Shown: positions 31,477 through 42,852 of the stretch, piece by piece
How positions within the stretch are numbered: the first letter of the stretch is position 1
Layout: each line of letters starts with the position of its first letter
From: Alopecurus myosuroides
Taxonomy: Eukaryota; Streptophyta; Magnoliopsida; Poales; Poaceae
DNA length: 64,000 nucleotides
Assembly (NCBI GenBank): GCA_028641055.1
Contig: CM054059.1
Span: 436,112,167-436,176,166 of the forward strand
Direction of reading: 5' to 3'
Notes under the pieces: model-generated
Database searches by the model: none
Told to the model about the DNA's origin: nothing
What the model saw: only the letters and a program-made list of their open reading frames with translations
Program-made: the position numbers and the translations under genes

Positions 31477-34245
31477 TTAAATTTCTGAGTCTTCATCACT
31501 GCCATCATTCTCGGGGGCTGCGGGCACTTCTTCTTCCGGATAGGTAATGGAGATATTTACCATGGAAGCAATCTGCGTGGCATGGCCTTCAACTTCTTTA
31601 AAGATTGCATTTATTTGTGCTTCTGAGCATTCTTGAGGAATACCGGATGCTACACGCCAGGATTTTGCATCAGGGTAGTGTAAGCGCATGAGGCCAAGTG
31701 CCATTCGCGCACCACCCCGTGCAGCAGAGCGAAGGAAAGATTCCTTCGAATTTGCTACTTCCATAATGCCATCCGGAAGTCGGTAAACTTCTGAGAATTG
31801 TATACTGCTTGTGGGCAGGAATTTACTAATTAAGCGCATTCCTGCATTTCTGATTGAATTCCATATCTTCCCAAAGGCCCGGATCTTTTCCGTCCGAGAA
31901 ATCCCTGGAAAATTTCCTGCTTTTTTGACAAAAGGCAAAGATTAGAAAATATAAGAACATGGCATGAAAGTATTGGTAAAAGAAGTCAACTTACCAAGAA
32001 CCGCGTCAATTTCATCGCTTTCTTTCATACGAGGAAATAGCATACTTTCTAAATCATTGATAATAGATTTATCCTCTGCTGCCTGCAAAGAAGCCTTGGA
32101 TTGCGCAATCCCAAGGGCTAGATTACTGGCTTCCAGTTCTTCTCGAACTTTTGAAAGTTCTCTTTGAAGGTTGGAGTTTTCTTCACGAAGTTGAGAAAAA
32201 TAAGCAGTGTTTGCTGTGAGCTTCTTGGCTTTGGTTAAAGCAGCTGAAAAGTAGGGACAAAATAATCCGACATTACGGCAAGATCTAGAAATGACTTTCC
32301 AGCAAAAATCAACAAACACGAAGAAAAATACCGGTGGCTTTGGATAATTGCTTTTGAGTCGACGCCAGTTCGTTGCTTTTTGACTCAATAACAGATTGAA
32401 GTGTTTTTACTTCTTTGCTTTTGAGGCTAAGTTTTTTCAAAACTTCCACGTTTATGGCATCTGCGGAATGCTGAAACATGGAAATGAAAGCCAGATGCTT
32501 AAGTTTGAACAAGCATACAAAGAATCATTAAGAAGAATTTAGATTTTCAACTTAATGCTTGGGGGCTAGAGGTATTACCTGGCTCATTTCTCGCAAATCA
32601 GTTAAGGTCTCCTTGAATTCTCTGGCATATTCCATGAAAAGAATTCCTACGTGGTGAAGGCCATCGTGTATGACCTGGCGGGGCGAGAATGCGATATTGT
32701 TGCGGATAACTAATCCATTTTGTGGCCAAGGGCGAACCAGAGGCGCAGGAGCAAAAAACTTCTTAGCTTCCGGACGAATATATCCGAGTTCGTCGAAAAG
32801 CTCTTCTTTCACCCGGATATCATCTGGAGCAGGAATGGATTCGTTTCTGACGGGTGATTGAAAATTTCCGCCCATTGGCATATTCGTTTTCCCCCTTTTA
32901 CCCGCAGCTGCAGAAGGAAATTCTTCTTTGATGGTAGTTTGCCTCTTGCGCTTTTGGTTGTTGTAAAACTTGGCATACAATTGGCTGATTTCAGCATCAG
33001 AAGCAAGATCATTTTCTCCAAGTTCGTCAAACTAGGAAAGAATTAGCAGTATGTTAAAAATAAAGAGAGAAGATAATCTGAGGAAACTCAGAAACAAGGG
33101 AAGAAAAGTACCTTAGGAACCAGATTTTCCGCATGATATATGGCTAGACTTTCTTCAACCTGGCTATCGGCGGCAACTATCTGATGAAGGCGTTCTATAA
33201 AATCCTTCTTGCTAAAGGACCTATCGGTGCCTCTCATGCTATCTTTCGGTCCCGTGTACTCACAAAGAAGTCGGGAACGAAGGGATAAAGGTTGTACGCG
33301 ACGTCCAAACCAGCATAACACGATATCCTTCCAAACCAAAGGTGGTTGAGAAGAAGAAAGTTTGGCAATGCGACGCTTTATTTTCATCAGGCTTTCAGGC
33401 AAATCCTCTGTTATTGCAAGTGTCCAATTTTCATGAGGAATGGCAGCAGAATTGACAAAGGGAGGAAGTCCGGTTTCTTTGTTGGGGAACGGAATGTCTT
33501 GGTGATAAAAGAAAGAACCTAGCCAAGATTGGTCAGGTTTCGGCATTCTTATCTTGGGATACCATTCTTCCCTAAAGTTTCTGAGGATAAAAGATATGGT
33601 ACCGCAGATGGGCGAGACACCGTTTGTGATATTGTGTTTTACCTCGAAACAATAATGCCAGAAGTCTAAATTGGGAGTTATTCCAAGGTACCCTTCGAAA
33701 AGAGCTTGGAAACTAGCTAATTGGAGGATGGAATTTGGAGAGATATTATGTGGTTGAACACCATAAAAGTTGAGGACGTCTAGGAAAAAGGCGGAAGGGG
33801 GAAAACCCATACCTCTCGTGATATGAGAAGTGAGGAGGACGCGTTCTCCTTCCTTTGGCTTGGGCTCTGGCTCATTCTTCGAGATCCGCCATTTGCCTTT
33901 AACTATTAATCTATCCCTTGACATCCGACGAAGGAGGACGAGTGAAGTATCACTCTGATTCCAAATTCCGACAAATTCTGCTTCTTCGTCAGCTCCGGCG
34001 GAGAAGCGCTCAGTGCCACGAGAGTAAATCTTGGCCCCCGCCGTTTCCGGTGCGAACGGCGGGGTTGTCATGGTACTTGGGCCTGCTACGTCCGCGGCGG
34101 CGGAAGCATTTCCTCCGCCCGCCGCGGATGCCGTGGTTTTTTCCGGCCCGCCGCCGGCATGCTTGGGCGACCCCAGCTGTGGATCCAGGTCGCCCAAAAG
34201 CTCGTCGATGAAGGCGCGGGCCGGTGAGGACGACGGAGAGGCCAT
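31477..34245 (-). CDS. Spliced antisense gene of the Tat Gypsy element (putative gypsy-type transposon protein)
   Basis: Five exons can be set from consensus splice sites: 34245-33112, 33031-32579, 32470-32332, 32243-31995 and 31916-31477. All phases agree and the sum is 2415 nt, 804 residues, with no internal stop. Exon 1 has an Ala/Pro/Gly-rich start and then SHITRGMGFPPSAFFLDVLNFYGVQPHNI-type sequence (quoted in part: GMGFPPSAFFLDVLNFYGV), which matches the plant 'putative gypsy type transposon' family (PF04195 type). Exon 2 has a basic QKRKRQ, a possible nuclear signal. Exons 3-4 form a heptad-rich coiled coil (LREENSNLQRELSKVREEL). Exon 5 ends in an acidic DGSDEDSEI tail. Function is unknown. 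It has its own TATA box (34388-34397) and is open, whereas sense-strand gag-pol is broken. Confidence 0.8.
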
Positions 34246-34387
34246 TGTTTTCGGTGGTGACGGAGCGCTCCGGCGTGCAAAGGGCTCGTCGGGGCAAGGA
34301 TTCGTTCTAGCTCTCGTGCTCGCGTTTGCGTCAATGGCGTGGGCAGTGAGGGAGTGAGGAAAGATTTCCGGTGATGACGAGGACGGC

Positions 34388-34397
34388 TATTTATAGC
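34388..34397 (-). promoter_or_regulatory. TATA box of the antisense gene
   Basis: On the minus strand CTATAAATAG, a perfect plant TATA consensus, lies about 143 bp upstream of the ATG at 34245. It is outside the LTR, so it marks an internal antisense promoter. Confidence 0.75.
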
Positions 34398-34787
34398 CTA
34401 AAAACCTCTAGATACGCACCAACGGCTCTTTTGACCGTTGGATGTTCGACGCGTGTCGCTCGCCGGAAAATCCGGGAAACGGAACGACAGAGGAATGATG
34501 GCTATCTCCTCGTTTCTCGTGAGAATCTGTCAGAGATACGTTGCAGGGTTTCCCGCGTGAAACCAAGCGGCGCTTGCGTCAGCATGATTAAAGCGCTGAT
34601 GTCACGTGTTCCTTTTCCGCGAAGGATCGCGAGAAGAAAAGCCGGATTTTCATAGTTCCGAGTTTTATGTTACCATCTCCTTCAAAAGGAAAGAAGAAAG
34701 AATCAAGACTGCTGAATCAAGTTTACCGGACAAAATGTATTTGACGAAAGGCGGAGTTTCAGAGTTTTGATCCTTCCTGGGGGCTAC
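34398..34787 (+). promoter_or_regulatory. Spacer and polypurine tract before the Tat Gypsy 3' LTR
   Basis: The sequence CTGGGGGCTAC at about 34777-34787 directly abuts the 3' LTR and is the expected plus-strand primer region. The rest is non-coding and is the upstream region of the antisense gene. Confidence 0.65.
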
Positions 34788-35360
34788 TGTCGGATATATA
34801 CCGAATAGGGGTATAGAAGATGGTAGACAAAAGAGCTGGACTACCAGGGTGGCCTGCAAGGTAATGGGCTTAGGTCCATTGGGCGGCCCAGTAGTCCGAC
34901 GCACAGAAGCCGGATTCTAGAAGAACCCGGATCACGGCCCGCGTGATCTGGCTTGGAGAAGAAGACGGATTCCTTACTTTCCAAGTTACAAGTTAAACGT
35001 AGTCTTCTAGGTTTCTGGTTCTGTAAGCCCTAATCCGGCTATTATATAAAGCCGGACGGGAGATAGATTTCATAAGTTCTTTTAGTTCCAAGGTTCTAGG
35101 TTCAAGCTCTAGCCTTGCGCGACTCGCCGGGAAGTTCATCCTCGACGAGTAGCTGGATCTATTCCCTTACATTGTAACCTTATTATACGGGCTTTAGTCC
35201 CACATAGTGAGAAGTGCAGGAGTAGGTACGCCGTACTGTCGCGACGTACCGAACCTGGGTAAATCCCGTGTTCTGTGTTACTACGCTATCCCGTTACCCC
35301 ACGTCTCTACCGTAGTCTCATGGCACCCCAGTCTATGAAAACTACTACGATGTCTCGACA
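34788..35360 (+). repeat. Tat Gypsy 3' LTR
   Basis: 573 bp, the same length as the 5' LTR. I count three differences by eye (A/G in AGACRGATTCC, A/T in CCGGCWATT, T/C in CTATCYCGTT). Confidence 0.95.
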
Positions 35361-35365
35361 AAATA

Positions 35366-37051
35366 CTAGCACGAAGAGCAAAGAGAAGGCTAGAGAATCT
35401 TGAACGAGCGGGTCATACGGAGGACAAGATTCTTGGACAAGTTTGTGGAAGAGTGGTCACTAGATGGCAATTGGCGGATCTTAGCAAGGCTCATTCTTTT
35501 GTCTCTTTCATTGAACCCAAGAAGGTATATGAAGCTCTCGAAGATCAAGATTGGCTTGAATCCATGCATGATGAACTCAATAACTTCGAGCGCAACAAAG
35601 TGTGGAAATTAGTGCCAAGACCCAAGGATTGCAAAAATGTCATTGGCACCAAATGGGTGTTCAAGAACAAGCAAGACAAAGATGGCATTGTCATTCGCAA
35701 CAAGGCAAGATTGGTAGCCCAAGGTTTTTCACAAGTCGAAGGTATCGATTTCGGTGAAACCTTTGCTCCCGTAGCTCGCCTTGAATCCATTCGCATCTTA
35801 CTTTCCTATGCATCTCATCATAACTTCAAGTTACAACAAATGGATGTCAAGAGTGCTTTCCTTAATGGTCCCATTAATGAGTTAGTATATGTCAAGCAAC
35901 CTCCGGGTTTCGAGGATCCCAACCACCCCGATCATGTGTATAAACTTGATAAGGCGCTCTATGGACTTAAACAAGCTCCACGTGCGTGGTATGAGCACCT
36001 TAAAGAGTTTCTAGTAGATCGCGGGTTTAATGTTGGTTTAATCGATCCCACCCTCTTTACCAAGACGGTTGGAAGTGACTTGTTCATATGCCAACTCTAT
36101 GTGGATGACATCATTTTTGGGTCTACTAACACTTTGTTCAATGAGGAGTTTTGCAAGCTTATGACCGATAGGTTTGAAATGTCTATGATGGGAGAGTTGG
36201 AGTTCTTCCTTGGCTTTGAAGTGAATCAATATTATGAAGGGACTTTCATCAAACAAGCCAAATACACTCAAGACATGCTCAAGAGGTTTAATATGAATGA
36301 TGCCAAACCTATGAAGACTCCTATGTCCACGACCACCGACTTGAAACCCGACCCCAACGGTAAAGGGGTAGATCAAAAGGTATACCGCTCCATGATTGGC
36401 TCTTTGCTCTACCTTTGTGCATCTAGACCCGATATCATGTATAGCGTAGGTAAATGTGCAAGGTTTCAAGCCTCCCCAAGGCAAAGTCATTTGGAAGCTG
36501 TGAAACGAATCTTTCGATATCTAGTTCATACCCCAAACTTCGGTCTTTGGTACCCCAAGGGTTCAAGCTTTCAGCTCATTGGATACTCAGATGCGGATTA
36601 TGCGGGAGAGAAGACGGATAGGAAGTCCACATCCGGGGGTTGTCAATTCCTTGGCCGCTCCTTGGTATGTTGGTCTTCTAAGAAGCAAAATTGCATTGCT
36701 CTCTCCACTACCGAGGCCGAGTATATCTCCGCGGCAAGTTGTTGTGCCCAATTGCTATGGATGAGGCAAACCTTGAAGGATTATGCTATTCATTTTGACA
36801 AGGTGCCTCTTCTTTGTGACAATGAGAGTGCTATCAAGATCGCCTACAACCCGGTTCTTCACTCCAAGACAAAGCACATTGAGATCCGTCATCATTTCAT
36901 TCGGGATCATGTTGAGAAAGGTGATATTGATCTCTCATATGTCTCCACGACGGATCAACTTGCCGATATCTTCACGAAGGCCCTTGATGAACCAAGATTT
37001 CGAGCTTTGAGGAATGAACTAAATGTCATAGATTCCTCCAACTTCACTTGA
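35366..37051 (+). pseudogene. Sirevirus 1 Pol, second part: reverse transcriptase and RNase H
   Basis: The frame resumes in phase with the part ending at 23414 once one AAATA copy is discounted. Reverse transcriptase motifs are [52 protein letters not shown] and the catalytic [11 protein letters not shown] (about 36090-36120). RNase H has [18 protein letters not shown] and [12 protein letters not shown], and the protein ends NVIDSSNFT at 37051. There are no internal stops, so pol was open until the Gypsy insertion. Separated from its 5' half by 11.95 kb, it is not functional. Confidence 0.93.
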
Positions 37052-37880
37052 AACCTTGCATATCTACCCTCATTATGCATGCTATTAGGTTTAGATGTAG
37101 GCATGGACATAGGGGGAGCGCTACTCAACTCATGAATATGCACTCCTCCTATTATGCGAAAAACAATTCATCATTGCATATCTCCTCAATTGTGACTTAT
37201 TGTTCTTAATTGTGAGTAGTAATTTTGGACCCAAGATATATCTTCGCGGTGCCAAGTTACACACTCAAACATGGTGGCTTCGGCCACCGACCTTTGGTAT
37301 GTTTTGGATCTTTCGGGCCTATCATATCTCCGTCTTGACAACTCGTACGGGTTCGGTTTTCTACCTTTTTATTGCTTCTTGCGAACCCCTCCGAGTAATG
37401 TCTCTCGTATATCAGTGACGATTTTCCAACCCATGCCTCCTTTGCCCAAACCAATGGTTCTATCGGAATGCTCGTGTTTTTACAATCGTGGCGCGCGAAA
37501 ATTTGGCTGGGCGGAGGCTCCGGTGAATCCACCGGAGGCTCCGCTGGCTCATATTTGTTCAGCGGGCCTGAAATTAGCTATTTTGGTGGACAAGGGGTGG
37601 AGGCTCCGGTGGGAACCACCGGTGGCTCCGCTGGGGGGAGCGGAGGCTCCGGTGAAACCACCGGAGGCTCCGCCGGGGGCAGTTTTCGCGGATAAGGGCT
37701 AGGGAGTGCGGGGGTAAGTGAGATCCAATCTCATTTTCCCCCACCCGCCCCCCTTCTTCCTCCTCACGAACTGCCGCCGCCCCCAAGCTTTTCCCCGCCG
37801 GATTAGGGAGCTCCACCGCGGGGAGACCTCCTCCTTGCCTTGGGACGCCCCGGGAACCTCCCTCTCCTTCCTTTTTCACC
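37052..37880 (+). promoter_or_regulatory. Sirevirus 1 pol-ORF3 spacer with polypurine tract and palindromes
   Basis: A polypurine motif AGGGGGAG (37111-37118) lies 60 bp after the pol stop. At 37500-37690 the LTR palindrome family reappears: GGAGGCTCCGGTGAATCCAC at about 37514-37533, and GGAGGCTCCGGTGAAACCAC further on. A pyrimidine-rich stretch (37735-37800) leads to the ORF3 ATG without a clear TATA box. The block may be a second promoter for ORF3; that is inference. Confidence 0.6.
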
Positions 37881-39272
37881 ATGGACGACGCGGGTATGTG
37901 CTCTCTCTCTCTCTCTCATCTAGTTGATGGATGGGATGCATAGGAGTTCATGTCCTTGCTCTCTAGATTTGTGGATTTGGAGTTTTAGGAGTGGAAGTTC
38001 TCGAGTACAAACCCTAGCAACCTAGATAATGCGTGTTAGGCTTGAATAGTTGCGGTTGTAGGGAAGATTGGTTTGCCCTAACCCTAGTTATTCAACCCTA
38101 ACACCATGTGTATCTTGGTTTCTTGGATTTGTGCGTGCTTTTTCAACTCGAGCATTACTCTTTCTTCATGATCTCTTTGCTTTTCCTCTTAGATGCTTCC
38201 GGTTCCAAGGGGGTCCGTTACAAGAGCACCGGTCGCCGCAAGACCCCTCAAGTGGATGAGATTGAAGAGGAACTTGACGGCTCTCAAGCCAAGCGCAAGC
38301 GGTTCCCGGCCACCGAGAAGAAACTGTCCAAGAAGAACACCGCAAAAACAACCTCCAAGATGTCCGAGGCGGTATTTGTGAAGGAAAGGCGTGAGAACCC
38401 CTGTGTGGTTGCCCGTGATCGCTTGATGCCACAATTCCGGGGTAAGGATCAGCGCTTTCACACTGTATTCCAAGGGCAAATCTATAATGAGATCTTGATG
38501 AGGAAGCCGAAGGACAATGTCGTCCCTCAACACGCCATCAACCTTGGGCACATGGAAAGGAACCACAACTACTTTGGGGAGGCTCTTGATCTCATTGAGA
38601 GGTTTGGACTTGGTCCCATTATCAGTCTTCAACAGGACTTCGATGAAGATCTTGTATGTCAGTTTCTAGCCACCGTTCATCTCTCCAAAGAGACCGAACG
38701 CAACCTCATTTGGATGACTAAGGGAAGACAACTTGACATCAAGTGGAAATAGGTTGGCACTATTCTTGGTGGCTACCCGGACTTTGCTCCTTTTGCTGAG
38801 GGTGAAGAGTTTGCTAATGGATGGTTCCGGGTTCATGTCATCAACACTGTGTCACTTCCCAAGGATCAACTCACTCCTCTCTATCACTGGAAGAAGTTCG
38901 CCGTTGGGTTCGTCAAGGGTCTCTACCCCACATATGATATCATGTTGCGCATCTATAGAGAGACCATTAACCCAAAGGCGGGGAATGTGGATGAGATCCA
39001 GGGTTTCTTGAAGAACCTCATACTTCTAACTCATCACCAGCGGATGGCCGACACTCCTCGCAAGCTTGATGTGCTTGACTATATTTGGAATGAGCTATGG
39101 CACGCCGTGATCAACCGCAAGAATGCTTGCTTTGGGCCGTTCATCATGAAGATCATCTTAGACGTGTGGGACGACAAGTTTCTGAATGAACCACTTGACG
39201 ATGAGAGTTGGATCCCTCACACGGAAAAGAGACTCCTCATCAAGGACCACACGGAACCAATTGGGCATCCCA
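37881..39272 (+). pseudogene. Sirevirus 1 third ORF, 5' part
   Basis: ATG at 37881 starts a 13-nt first exon (37881-37893, donor GTATGT). A 299-bp intron ends CCTCTTAG at 38192, and exon 2 begins in phase as ASGSKGVRYKSTGRRKTP. The product has a basic N-terminal part and then RERRENPCVVARDRLMPQF, YFGEALDLIERFGLG and VCQFLATVHLS, typical of the third-ORF ('putative plant transposon protein') domain of grass Sireviruses. An in-frame TAG at 38750-38752 breaks it. The frame then continues as VGTILGGYPDFAPF through DYIWNELWHAV to 39272, where the LARD-like element is inserted. The function of this protein is not known; some authors call it envelope-like, but I see no clear signal peptide or membrane span. 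Confidence 0.8.
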
Positions 39273-42200
39273 TGTCACGACCCTGGACCCAGAGATATAC
39301 ATACTGTTATGTGCTCCTAGCCATGGACTCACAAGGGCTTCAGGGTTACCAGCCCCGGCCGCAACAAACAACGGCAGGCAGACTGGATTCATCGGCACGT
39401 AGTCCGGATCCCCAGTCTACTACTCCTTGTATCCATGCTAGTCATAACCAACTATGCATATCAAAGAGTCCACGAATCGAATGAAACTGAAGGAAACGGG
39501 ACCAAAGCTATACAGAGATGCTATGTGTCCAGAAAGTGCAACAACAATCGACGGTTACTGGGGTTACCTCGCCCCAGGCCGATCACATCGACAGGCGGGC
39601 TCGGACATGGATCATCGGCTCCACAACCCCTCGACTGCGACAACTATGCAGGCATAGCCAAAACTGTATAACGATGAGCTCGAAACCAACAACCGATCAA
39701 AGCAGTACTCTAAACATGAAGCTTTATTAAACAAGTGTTACTAGAGTATAGCTTACAAGCAGAGGTCACATGACCCAACATTACATCAGACAACGGAAGG
39801 CAAATTATGTTGCTAATCAACAAGAACCAAAAAGGCCTAAGAGGCCGCAACATAAGGAGACGTCCCAGCCCATAGATTCCAGGCTGCTACCTGGGAACCC
39901 CGAACTACTCGTCGATGTCCACGTTGACTCATCACCGATGTGAGATCTTCACCTGAACCAAATTAAGCAAACCTGAGTACGGAAGGTACTCAACAAGACT
40001 TAGTTAACCTATTATATATCTGCTAACTTCAGAAAGGGTTTTATGAAGAATGTTTTGAGTAAAGCCATCTTTGTTTTGCAAGTTGAGAAAGGAATAGCAT
40101 GTCTCATAGAAGTTTTTCAAAACAGATGAGAAGCTCAACTACTGTAATCATCATCTTTTAAGACCACCAATATCAATTCCCAGCATCTCACATGCTACAA
40201 GGATCACCCCTCCCGGCATCTCCGGGGAGGCACCCTTCATCTATTTCCTCCATGCCTTGTCAACATCTTTTACGTCACGTTTAAGTTATCTATGACCTCG
40301 TGGCTTTCACCAAGTCGTCCTTAACCGTGGACACGGCTTTCCGAAAGATTTATCCCTGCAGGGTGGTACACTTTACCCACACGTACCATCCGACTCTTAA
40401 CACCACATGTACGCTCGTCCATGGAGCGCGGCAGAGGGTGGTTGGCCACGACCTTTATCTTGTCGAGCCCTATCCATGAGTCAACCCAAACAGGGCCACC
40501 CCGTCAACAGGGAGTTGGCCACCTCCTGACGGCACCTGTTCTGTGAGTCGGGAACAAGATCCGTGTACGTCCATCACTTGTCCCGGTCACGCCCTAAACA
40601 CCTCCAAAAGGTTTTTGACTCACACGCAGATGGAAATCCCAAACTACGTGACTCACGGATAGAACCAAACAAGTTAGTTAGTCGAGCGCGGTCTGTTAGG
40701 CCTCGCGTGTGGTTGCACGCTCAGTCTTGGTTTCCACGGCGAGACCTTACTCCTAGGGTTGGCAAGTACGGGACCAAGAACCACTTCCCAAGTGGCCTCC
40801 CGTCCTCGCCTTAGTCAAGTTAACCACACAGCACTCATCTCACCTCGTCATCATATCATACTAGGTTATCGTAGCTCTGATTCATCAACCGGATGGAGCA
40901 GAGGTATCAAACATGTAAAGCTAAGCGAAGCAGATATGAGGCTCTGGCGATGCGCACAAGCAAATCTATGGCGGCTAGGAGCAGTGGATCAGGATATTGA
41001 GGCAATGCAGTATATAGGTGAACTATGTCTACTAGCATCAAATAGTTTGGAATCGAATGCAACGTACGAGATCAAATGTTGTTCGAAAGCATATATGAGC
41101 AGATAAGAGGTTATGCTTGCCTTGGTTATAAGAAAACCAGATAAAGATCTTCTGGAATAAGTGCTTGACTTGTCGGTTAGGATCAAGTATTCGTCGTTGG
41201 ATTGCTGGACTTCTCTTCGGAGTCACGTTCTACCGAGGGGGAAACAAACACCGAAAGAGAAATAACAATCAAACATGGCATCGATGCAATGCGCAATATG
41301 TATGCATGAGCAGATTAATGCACTGAAATAAAGCCCTAAGCATGATCGTTGGTTTGCTAGGGTTCATATGTCAGAAATGCAGTTTTAGTGAAAAGGTCCC
41401 GAAATAGACCCCGGAGGGGGTTTCGGACGATTATGAAAGTGAGTGCAATTTTAGTTGCTCAAATGAGGTTGAAAACATCATAAACATGTTGCATTTGTCA
41501 TTTTGAGCATTTTGGTATATAACTTTTATTTTTCTAATTTTGGTGAATAAAAACTTATTTTTCTATTTTTAAATGAATTAAACAGCATTAAATAATGTCC
41601 AAAAAATAAAGTGTGTCAAACATATATGAAAGTGACATTTTTGAGAAGTGTACATTTTTCTGATCACTCCCATATTTTTATTATATTTTTCCGAGAAACA
41701 TTTTGGAAGATATGAAATTATCAAGTTTTATTAAGTTTCTGAAATATTCAACCAGTAGAGGGGCCCACGTGTCAGCTATTTCGATGTAAAAGAAATAACT
41801 GAAAAAGGGCCGGTGACATGGGCATGACGTCACTATGACGTCATCCCGGGGCCATCTCTCCTCAGCTCCGATGCAATCGATCGATCCTGCGCGGGGCTTT
41901 CGAATCAAAGTGCACCACGGGCTAGGGCAGAGTGAGGGGAAGCTGGGGGTGGTCGCGGTAGACCGATTGGTCGCCGGAGCTCACGCCGACAAGCTGCGGC
42001 GCGGCGGCGGACGGCGGGCATCGGCGAGGGGGCGAACCAGAGGGGGATGGAGGAAGGGGAGGGCACCGGCGGGTGCAGTAGCTCACCGTGATGTTGTTGC
42101 CGAGCTCGGAAGAAGTCGAGGTGGCCGGAATTCGCGGCGACGGCGAGGTTGGCCGGCGGCCGGGTTTGGGAAAGAACACCCGATTCGCCGGATTGAGGCC

Positions 42201-42852
42201 CTCCTAGCTCGAGCTTCTTTACAGAGGTGGAGAGGAGAGGGTGACGAAGACGATGGAGGGCTCAGCTCGTCGCGGCATGGCCGGAGATGGCGGCGCCATG
42301 GCGGCTAACCCTAGCTAGGGTTTCGGCCATGGGAGCCACAGAGAGGGAGAGAGAGCTGTGAGGGGCGAGGAGGAGAGAAGAGGCACACGGGACCTTGTGC
42401 CTTATCGGCTCGAGCAAGCAGGGAGGCAGGGAGGTACGTGGCGAGGCGGCCGGCGGTGCCACGGAGCTGCTCCGACTGTCACAGGTTGAAGACGGTGGTT
42501 TTGCAAAAATCCCCTGGAAGTTTTCGGAATTGCAGAGAAGCCCTTTTCCACTATAAAACAGAACATAAAACAGAGTTTTGGGGACCTTTTTGTGAACAGA
42601 AAATTTGGCAAAAATACTTTTTGAAAAGCTCACAAAATTTCCAACCTCACCATGTATTGCTTTGGTGAAATTGAAATACTTTTCAGTACAAAATTTTGGA
42701 ACCCCTTTTAAGTACTTTTTGGTGGGATTTTCTGAAACCATTTGAATTCATAAACAAAATTGATTTAAATTGGTTTCAAATTTTGTTTCCATGCATGAAT
42801 GATATGAACACAACACCACACACCCTATGGTTGCAAAATTTGGGTTGTTACA
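39273..42852 (-). repeat. LARD-like 3' LTR (left copy)
   Basis: On the minus strand it starts TGTAACAACCC and ends GGGTCGTGACA. The part at 41850-42450 is GC-rich, the part at 41400-41720 AT-rich. Open frames in it (such as 41835-42308) are duplicated exactly in the other LTR and have no recognisable domain. Confidence 0.95.
41825..41843. promoter_or_regulatory. Paired TGACGTCA sites in the LARD-like LTR (left copy)
   Basis: Two perfect TGACGTCA palindromes (41825-41832 and 41836-41843) are spaced 11 bp start to start, one helical turn. TGACGTCA is a core binding site for plant bZIP factors of the TGA and C/S1 types. The pair is kept in the other LTR at 49179-49197. Activity is inferred. Confidence 0.75.

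Larger units (their letters stand above)
23415..35360 (+). mobile_element. Ty3/Gypsy element, Tat lineage, nested in Sirevirus 1 pol
   Basis: The two LTRs are 573 bp each (23415-23987, 34788-35360) and differ at three positions by eye. The target duplication is a perfect AAATA (23410-23414 and 35361-35365). The internal order is gag, protease, reverse transcriptase, RNase H, a second (archaeal-type) RNase H and integrase, followed by a spliced gene on the opposite strand. The extra RNase H and the antisense gene between pol and the 3' LTR are features of the Tat lineage, as in Grande- and RIRE2-like elements. Length is 11.95 kb. About 0.5% LTR divergence suggests an insertion of roughly 0.2 million years at 1.3e-8 substitutions per site per year. 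Confidence 0.93.

Noticed and set aside
41835..42741. Open frames in the 3580-bp LTR, present identically at 49189-50095
   Set aside because: They lie in non-coding LTR sequence with CpG-rich composition and have no recognisable domain; duplication is explained by the LTR pair.
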